Shown here one piece after another: positions 1 to 4,957 of a stretch of DNA of 11,286 nt. Both the position numbers and the translations under genes were made by a program. Positions within the stretch are counted from its first letter, which is position 1, and the number at the start of each line of letters is the position of its first letter. A model generated the notes under the pieces. That model made no database searches, was not told where the DNA came from, and saw only the letters and a list, made by a program, of their open reading frames with translations. Source of the stretch: an uncultured Mogibacterium sp. (GTDB taxonomy: Bacteria; Bacillota_A; Clostridia; Peptostreptococcales; Anaerovoracaceae). The stretch spans positions 1-11,286 of the forward strand of contig NZ_CALHTQ010000135.1 in NCBI RefSeq assembly GCF_938039775.1, given 5' to 3'.

Positions 1-695
1 TTATTTAGGAACGAAGATACCGTCTTGTAAAAGTTAGGATACGTCTCCTTCAGGTACTTAACATTGATTACCCAGTTAATTAGGAGCAATTCTAGAACCT
101 GAGCAAAATCAACATTTAGCTCTGCTAAATCAGCCTCCGTTAGCTTAACGTAATTACCGCGAAGTCTAAATTCATCCATCAGATGCAACAATTCCCAAAG
201 TAAATCTGAAAAACACTCGTGATCGTATAACATCGGATTAGATGACAATATCAGTATATCCGTCTTAGATGAAATAATTACATCACTCATGATATTGTAG
301 ATGCCCATATCGGCGGTAATTGAGATCTTGCTGTTCTTAATAGCATTAATCTTTTCAGATTCTGAAAGACTATCATCATTCATTTTGTGAAGGACAGCCT
401 CATCAATATTAGATACTAGAGCAAGCATACTCATCAGCTCAAAACCTATATCACTAAAGAATGTGCTCGTCAGCATTCGTGTCTTATGACGACTATCTCG
501 TTTAGTGTTAATATCGAGTAGTTCTCCTACTACAACCGTAGTAATTGCAATACTTATCGGGATAAATGCCATGTCTTGGAAAATGTAGAATTCTGTGTTC
601 CTAACATCTTTAAATATTAGTATCTGTAACCCATATATACACGCAGATATTGTGAGAAGGACTGATATGATGATGGCATTCTTTTTTGTAAACAT
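1..695 (-). CDS. Two-helix membrane protein of unknown function, C-terminus cut by window edge
   Basis: An open frame enters from the left edge; 231 codons are visible and no stop is reached. I chose ATG 695 because a weak GGGG ribosome site lies 7 nt upstream (703-706) and the product then begins MFTKKN followed at once by a hydrophobic helix (about residues 6-28). A second helix spans about 41-61, and the rest is a soluble, probably cytoplasmic, mostly helical domain. An in-frame ATG at 758 would add 21 residues but has no ribosome site. The sequence around helix 2 (FQDMAFIPIS) and the following FFSDIGFEL resemble a family of uncharacterised clostridial membrane proteins I recall by pattern only; no function is known to me. 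It starts 86 nt after the hydrolase stop on the same strand, with no terminator visible between them, so the two are probably one operon. Confidence 0.75.
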   Translation of the reverse strand, partial: MFTKKNAIIISVLLTISACIYGLQILIFKDVRNTEFYIFQDMAFIPISIAITTVVVGELLDINTKRDSRHKTRMLTSTFFSDIGFELMSMLALVSNIDEAVLHKMNDDSLSESEKINAIKNSKISITADMGIYNIMSDVIISSKTDILILSSNPMLYDHECFSDLLWELLHLMDEFRLRGNYVKLTEADLAELNVDFAQVLELLLINWVINVKYLKETYPNFYKTVSSFLN

Positions 696-781
696 AGTGT
701 TTCCCCGCTTATCATTTCTAGTTGCAGCTACATACGAGATAAATGATATACCCTCCATATTAATTTATCATATAAATTGGC

Positions 782-1480
782 CTATTTCTCGCTTTCTATT
801 GTATCTTTTAATAAAAACTCACTTAAAACACTGTTAAATTTCTTGTAGTTCCATCGAGCAACCGTATGCTTACCAGGAATAAACTCCAATTTCGATTTTG
901 GTATGTGTTCAGCAATGAACTTCGTATGGCTACCATACATCAGATCAAATGTCCCGGCAATTACAAGCGTTTCAGACTTAATATCACCAAGCTCGTCGGC
1001 GCTGATTACTGGTTCATTTTTCATTAGACGAAGACGCTCTGCCCTAAGCTTGCGCTTCTCAAGACTCACACTAAACGTTGCGTTTAGCAGCTCAAGTATC
1101 TCAATACCAACACGTACAGTGAACCTAAGAGCTCTGTATTTAATATTTGCTCCGTTAAGAACGAGTTTATCCACACGTTCTGGGTAATCAATCGCAAACC
1201 TTATTGCGACATTAGCCCCGTCTGAGAACCCCAGAATATGAGCTCTCTTAATGTCGTGCATGTCCATAAATTGCCTTAGATCTTCAGAGAACTGCAAAAT
1301 AGTAAGAGGTTTATCACCACGCGGCGTTCTACCGTGACCTCTCGAATCCACTGCTATAACCCTATATTTAGATGAAAAGTAGTTAATCTGGTGATAAAAG
1401 TAACTGCTGTCTAAGCCATTTCCATGAAGCATAATCAGCACATCACCTTCACCTTTTTCAATATAGTTATGCTTTATCAT
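782..1480 (-). CDS. Alpha/beta-hydrolase fold protein
   Basis: A 232-residue single-domain alpha/beta hydrolase without signal peptide, so cytoplasmic. The family order is clear: oxyanion-hole HGNG at 19-22, the D45-SRGHG strand and turn, the nucleophile elbow G-F-S-D-G with Ser86, the acid Asp179 in GTFDLMYG, and the catalytic His205 in PGKH. All three triad residues are therefore present and the enzyme should be active, probably as an esterase, lipase-like or C-C hydrolase; the substrate cannot be read from sequence. The lid between strands 6 and 7 (about 110-165) is short and rich in Arg/Lys/Leu. It is the first gene of a minus-strand unit that continues into the membrane protein downstream. 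The ATG at 1480 lacks a Shine-Dalgarno and sits 9 nt after a TACAAT -10 element, suggesting a very short or absent leader. Confidence 0.9.
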   Translation of the reverse strand: MIKHNYIEKGEGDVLIMLHGNGLDSSYFYHQINYFSSKYRVIAVDSRGHGRTPRGDKPLTILQFSEDLRQFMDMHDIKRAHILGFSDGANVAIRFAIDYPERVDKLVLNGANIKYRALRFTVRVGIEILELLNATFSVSLEKRKLRAERLRLMKNEPVISADELGDIKSETLVIAGTFDLMYGSHTKFIAEHIPKSKLEFIPGKHTVARWNYKKFNSVLSEFLLKDTIESEK

Positions 1481-1489
1481 AGTGATTAC

Positions 1490-1498
1490 ATTGTATCA
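1490..1498 (-). promoter_or_regulatory. Extended -10 promoter (TGATACAAT) of the hydrolase gene
   Basis: On the minus strand the sequence reads TGATACAAT, an extended -10 (TG-n-TACAAT). The best -35 upstream is poor (TTCCAA at 16 nt spacing), in keeping with an extended -10 promoter. Transcription would start about 2-3 nt before ATG 1480, leaving almost no leader. It shares the 147-nt divergent region with the plus-strand promoter at 1616. Confidence 0.45.
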
Positions 1499-1615
1499 AA
1501 CTAAATTTGTTTTGGAATATCGTTTTGGTGAATTTTTTTGACAAAATAATAATATTTTTCACATTAGTTCCAATGAAACGACATGTGCACCCTATCAGTT
1601 AAATTAATGCTGCGG

Positions 1616-1628
1616 TATAATAAAAATA
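1616..1628 (+). promoter_or_regulatory. Consensus -10 (TATAAT) placing the transcription start at the ATG: leaderless start
   Basis: A perfect TATAAT at 1616-1621 is followed by 6 nt and then ATG 1628. With the usual 6-7 nt distance the first transcribed base is the A of the start codon or its neighbour. The -35 position (about 1593-1598, TATCAG) is weak. No Shine-Dalgarno precedes ATG 1628, so -10 position and start codon support one another. A TTGACA at 1538-1543 lies too far upstream to pair with this -10. Confidence 0.6.
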
Positions 1629-2668
1629 TGAAAAATAAGTATTTGCTAAGAACGGCTATCTCATTACTTGGAGCCATTATCTTATTCGTGCTAGTCGTTA
1701 ATAATTCTTGGATGTATAAATCCCCTGTCGCTAAAGTGGTTGAAGTCCCCAACCATGGTAATACACAGGCTATTGAAGTGCGTCTAGAAAATGGACGCGA
1801 CAAAGGAAAGCTCCTTCATATTATTAATAAATACGACAAGTCAAAAGCATATGACGAGCAATACTATAAACATGACTATGTATTTTTAAACGATGAATAC
1901 TCCGGTATTACTGGCGTGAAACGTGATTATTGGGTAGCTACTGTTTTTCTTGTTTTACTCGCTTCACTTATAGTTATCGGCGGAAAGAAAGGTGCTTACA
2001 CCTCGCTCTGTGTACTTGGAAATATAGCTCTATTTGGACTTATTATTTATATGAATATACGTGGATTCGATATCTTGCACATGACAGTTGCTGGTGTTGT
2101 AGTGTTCACATTTTTTGTCCTGCTAGTTTCTGACGGAATTTCCCATAGGATGATGATATCTTTTGCCGCTACGTTGCTAACAACTTTACTGCTGTCAGCT
2201 CTCATCATGCTCTTAATCTGGAATACAGACATAGACTATGATTTTCTTCATTTCCTGCCAGAGCCATTCACTAAAACTGATGCAAATCACTTCTTCCTTG
2301 CACAGATAATTATAGGCTGCCTCGGAGCTATTATCGATGTTTCCGTTACTATTACAGCCGCTAGTATGGAACTAGTCGAGAGAACACCTGACATCGGACT
2401 CAAGGCACTCCTCAGTTCTGTACGGAAAGTTGCAGATGATATAAACGGCACGATGATAAGCGTAGTACTTCTTACAAATATCGCTTATACATTGCCGATA
2501 TTTCTAATCTCAATGTCAAACGAAATTAGCTTTAGAACGGTAATAAGTCATGATGTATATTTCTATATAGTTCGCTCTTTATCAGGAATGCTCTCGATTA
2601 TAGTAGCAATTCTTGTTTCACTTTTCGTCACCTCACTAGTTGCTAGGAAGGAGCTCAAGCATGATTAA
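1628..2668 (+). CDS. YibE/F family membrane protein with extracytoplasmic N-terminal domain
   Basis: Begins MKNKYLLRT with an N-terminal helix (about residues 8-26). A roughly 70-residue extracytoplasmic, beta-rich domain follows (about 32-98), then about seven more hydrophobic helices between 102 and 340. The conserved core of the YibE/F family (named after two Lactococcus proteins) is visible in the second half: IIGCLGAIIDVSVTI, then a charged loop with GLKALLSSVRKVADDINGTM, then a long helix. The family's biochemical role is unproven; a transporter or permease is plausible from the topology only. I chose ATG 1628 over the in-frame ATGs at 1583 and 1607 because it starts immediately before the first helix, follows a perfect -10 by 6 nt, and the others have no ribosome site. 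The stop overlaps the start of the next YibE/F gene, so the two are co-translated and may form a hetero-oligomer. Confidence 0.88.
   Translation: MKNKYLLRTAISLLGAIILFVLVVNNSWMYKSPVAKVVEVPNHGNTQAIEVRLENGRDKGKLLHIINKYDKSKAYDEQYYKHDYVFLNDEYSGITGVKRDYWVATVFLVLLASLIVIGGKKGAYTSLCVLGNIALFGLIIYMNIRGFDILHMTVAGVVVFTFFVLLVSDGISHRMMISFAATLLTTLLLSALIMLLIWNTDIDYDFLHFLPEPFTKTDANHFFLAQIIIGCLGAIIDVSVTITAASMELVERTPDIGLKALLSSVRKVADDINGTMISVVLLTNIAYTLPIFLISMSNEISFRTVISHDVYFYIVRSLSGMLSIIVAILVSLFVTSLVARKELKHD
2648..2653 (+). promoter_or_regulatory. Ribosome binding site AAGGAG deciding the start of the second YibE/F gene
   Basis: AAGGAG lies 7 nt before ATG 2661, inside the end of the preceding gene. It favours ATG 2661 over an in-frame TTG at 2640, which has no such site in front of it. 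Confidence 0.8.
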
Positions 2669-3422
2669 AATACTCCTAATCTTATTTATACTCCTTTCGT
2701 TACTTGCCGGTGGAGATCGAACGGCTAAATCACTTATGACTACAGCTATCAACATTTCGATATTTGCCCTGCTTATAGAACTAATCTATCTGGGATTTAG
2801 CATAACCATTACCACAGCAATTTCGATACTGTTAATCACCGCCGTAACTATATTCTATCAAAATGAAACTAATATTAAGACAGTATGTGCATTTATTTCA
2901 GTAGTACTAGTATTAGTAATTTCTGCTCTACTCATATCATTTGTAGTTACTCACGCTCACCTCCAGGGCTTTGGAACAATCGGTGATGTCAAGATTCAGC
3001 CATCAAATGGATATGAAGAAAATATTGGTATTAATATGCTGCTTGTACAAATAGCAGTATTTATCGTCATTCTTGTCGGAGGATTAATAGATACAGCTAT
3101 GGCAGTATGCTCAGGCACTTATGAAGTCATTCGGCACAATTCTGAATTAAGTCGTACTGAGGTTGTAGAATCTGGCACGAATATTGGTAGCAAAATTCTA
3201 AGCTCCAATATAAACACATTACTTTTTATATTTGCAGGTGAGTTTATGATTATGTGTATAAATTTTCTTAAATTTTATTCATGGAGCACGCTTATTAACT
3301 CTAAGGATTTTGCGCAAGAATTCATAGCCATCATGATAAGTGCAATAGGAACAGTAATTATCATACCAATTTCCTCTTTAATTTCTTCAAGACTCATGAC
3401 ACGAGACCGTACAAACATTTAA
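2661..3422 (+). CDS. Second YibE/F family membrane protein, without the extracytoplasmic domain
   Basis: A 253-residue integral membrane protein beginning MIKILLILF, almost entirely hydrophobic helices. It aligns by eye with the C-terminal half of the preceding protein: VILVGGLIDTAMAVCSGTYEV matches the LGAIIDVSVTITAASMEL segment, and the following SRTEVVESGTNIGSKILSSN matches the VADDINGTM loop, though less conserved. It lacks the N-terminal soluble domain. The start codon overlaps the previous gene by 8 nt (ATGATTAA), with a good ribosome site, so translation is probably coupled and the products made in similar amounts. This two-gene layout is typical of YibE/F loci in Firmicutes. Function is unproven; the pair may assemble as one membrane complex, the larger protein supplying the outer domain. 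No terminator separates it from the MATE gene 45 nt downstream. Confidence 0.85.
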   Translation: MIKILLILFILLSLLAGGDRTAKSLMTTAINISIFALLIELIYLGFSITITTAISILLITAVTIFYQNETNIKTVCAFISVVLVLVISALLISFVVTHAHLQGFGTIGDVKIQPSNGYEENIGINMLLVQIAVFIVILVGGLIDTAMAVCSGTYEVIRHNSELSRTEVVESGTNIGSKILSSNINTLLFIFAGEFMIMCINFLKFYSWSTLINSKDFAQEFIAIMISAIGTVIIIPISSLISSRLMTRDRTNI

Positions 3423-3433
3423 CTATAGGTGTA

Positions 3434-3461
3434 TTTACAATTTCCATTACTAATGTAGAAT
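3434..3461 (+). promoter_or_regulatory. Promoter of the MATE gene: TTTACA, 16 nt, TAGAAT; second leaderless start
   Basis: TTTACA at 3434-3439 and TAGAAT at 3456-3461 are spaced by 16 nt. The -10 ends exactly 6 nt before ATG 3468, the same distance as at 1616-1628. There is no Shine-Dalgarno, so the mRNA from this promoter would begin at or next to the start codon. Confidence 0.55.
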
Positions 3462-3467
3462 AGTTGT

Positions 3468-4817
3468 ATGGAGACTAAGATTAAAAAAGAAAAAATTCAA
3501 TTATCCGACCATTTTACGTACTACAAATTGATTCGATTTGTCCTCCCTTCTATCGGGATGATGGTATTCACTTCAATATACGTTATCGTTGATGGTCTTT
3601 TTGTTTCTAATGTTGTTGGTAAGACCGCTTTTGCCTCTATAAATCTCATAATGCCAGTAGTTATGCTCGTTGGTGCAATTGGATTTATGGTAGGTACTGG
3701 AGGTGCAGCACTAGTTGCTAAGACACTTGGCGAGCAACGCAGGGATCGTGCTAATCAGTACTTTACAATGCTAATTGGTGCTACAACCATCGCTGGAACT
3801 ATCGTATGCATACTGGCATATATATTCATGGATAAAATTTGCCTTGCACTCGGGGCTGATTCAAACATGTTGCATGGCTGCGTTACTTACGGACGTATAA
3901 GTATGTATTTTAATGTTTTTTTCATGCTGCAAAACTGCTTCCAAGACTTCTTTATTGTTGCTGAAAAACCTCACCTTGGCCTGGTGACCACCATTATAGC
4001 AGGACTTTCCAATATTATTCTCGATGCCCTATTCATTTATGTATTTAACTGGGGTGTTGCAGGTGCTGCTGTTGCTACAGGTTTTAGTGAGATTGTTGGA
4101 GCAGCAATACCAATAATATACTTTATAAAACCAAATAACAGTTTGTTAAGGCTAGTTCCATGTAAGTTGGAATTTAAACCAATAATCAAGGTATGTTGTA
4201 ACGGAATCTCGGAGATGGTAACGAGTATTACGTCCTCATTTGTAAGCATGCTCTACAACGCACAGCTCATTAAATACGTTGGTTCTGATGGAGTTGCAGC
4301 ATATGGCGTGCTAATGTACGTTCTATTTATATTTGCAGCAATATATATTGGATATTCAATGGGTTGCGGTCCTATTATCGGTTATCATTATGGTGCTCGG
4401 AATCCTAGCGAGCTACGAAATATACTTAATAAGAGCTTTAAGCTTTTAACTGGAACTGGAATAGCAATGCTGTTATTTGGAGAACTATTTGCGAGACCAC
4501 TATCTGGGCTTTTCTTCGCATATGATGAGGCACTGCTAGATATGACAGTTCATGCGATGAGAATTACTACAGTATGCTTCGTTATTCTTGGTATAAATGT
4601 CTTTTCATCATCATTTTTCACTGCACTTAGCAACGGATGGCTTTCGGCTTTAATTTCATTCCTAAGAACTTTCGTGTTTAAACTTTCGTTCGTAATTTTT
4701 CTACCTATGATTATGGGGCTCGAAGGAATCTGGTGGTCTAACCCACTATCTGAAATCTTAGCATTCGCACTTTCGTTAATATGTATAGGACTTATGAGGA
4801 AGAAATACGAGTATTAG
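3468..4817 (+). CDS. MATE family multidrug/sodium antiporter (MepA-like)
   Basis: A 449-residue polytopic membrane protein of the length and shape of MATE exporters, with about 12 helices in two similar halves. Diagnostic N-half features are the first helix with an acidic residue (Asp42 in IYVIVDGLFVSN, where MATE proteins carry the cation-coupling Asp) and the GTGGAALVAKTLGE loop at about 77-89, characteristic of MepA-type members. The second half repeats the pattern with ISEMVTSITSSFVS and MGCGPIIGYHYGARN. The family exports cationic drugs and metabolites in exchange for Na+ or H+; the substrate here is unknown. A leaderless-type promoter lies directly upstream, but read-through from the YibE/F pair is also possible, since no terminator is visible in the 45-nt gap. 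A hairpin at 4846-4893 ends the unit. I place it in the MATE family with high confidence and in the MepA subgroup with less. Confidence 0.92.
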   Translation: METKIKKEKIQLSDHFTYYKLIRFVLPSIGMMVFTSIYVIVDGLFVSNVVGKTAFASINLIMPVVMLVGAIGFMVGTGGAALVAKTLGEQRRDRANQYFTMLIGATTIAGTIVCILAYIFMDKICLALGADSNMLHGCVTYGRISMYFNVFFMLQNCFQDFFIVAEKPHLGLVTTIIAGLSNIILDALFIYVFNWGVAGAAVATGFSEIVGAAIPIIYFIKPNNSLLRLVPCKLEFKPIIKVCCNGISEMVTSITSSFVSMLYNAQLIKYVGSDGVAAYGVLMYVLFIFAAIYIGYSMGCGPIIGYHYGARNPSELRNILNKSFKLLTGTGIAMLLFGELFARPLSGLFFAYDEALLDMTVHAMRITTVCFVILGINVFSSSFFTALSNGWLSALISFLRTFVFKLSFVIFLPMIMGLEGIWWSNPLSEILAFALSLICIGLMRKKYEY

Positions 4818-4845
4818 AACCTAATTTTCTAAATAAAAGAATATA

Positions 4846-4893
4846 AATAAGAGCTTGGCCATACAGTAAAATGCTGTTGACTAAGCTCTTATT
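4846..4893. terminator. Two-way intrinsic terminator between convergent genes
   Basis: AATAAGAGCTT at 4846-4856 pairs perfectly with AAGCTCTTATT at 4883-4893. A small inner stem, ACAG/CTGT (4863-4866 with 4874-4877), sits in the loop. On the minus strand the stem is followed by a T-rich stretch (TTATATTCTTTTATTT); on the plus strand by the shorter TTATTAATTC. It lies between the MATE gene (plus) and the surface protein gene (minus) and could stop both. Confidence 0.75.
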
Positions 4894-4897
4894 AATT

Positions 4898-4953
4898 CTA
4901 GCTGATAATAGCTAGTTATTTATCTTTATGTGGATTACTAAATTTACATAAAG
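4898..4953. repeat. Two further perfect hairpins between the surface-protein stop and the terminator
   Basis: CTAGCT/AGCTAG (4898-4903 with 4910-4915, 6-nt loop) and CTTTATGT/ACATAAAG (4924-4931 with 4946-4953, 14-nt loop) are perfect inverted repeats. Neither is followed by a clear T-tract. They would fold in the 3' untranslated end of the surface-protein mRNA and may protect it from 3' exonucleases or assist termination. Confidence 0.5.
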
Positions 4954-4957
4954 CATA

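Noticed and set aside
1538..1566. TTGACA at 1538-1543 as the -35 of a plus-strand promoter
   Set aside because: No acceptable -10 lies 16-18 nt downstream (ACATTA or CATTAG only), and it is far from the TATAAT at 1616.
1583..1627. N-terminal extension of the first YibE/F protein from ATG 1583 or ATG 1607
   Set aside because: Neither codon has a ribosome site, the added residues do not look like part of the protein, and a perfect -10 hexamer lies downstream of both at 1616-1621.
2640..2660. TTG start adding seven residues to the second YibE/F protein
   Set aside because: The AAGGAG site falls inside this stretch, correctly spaced for ATG 2661.
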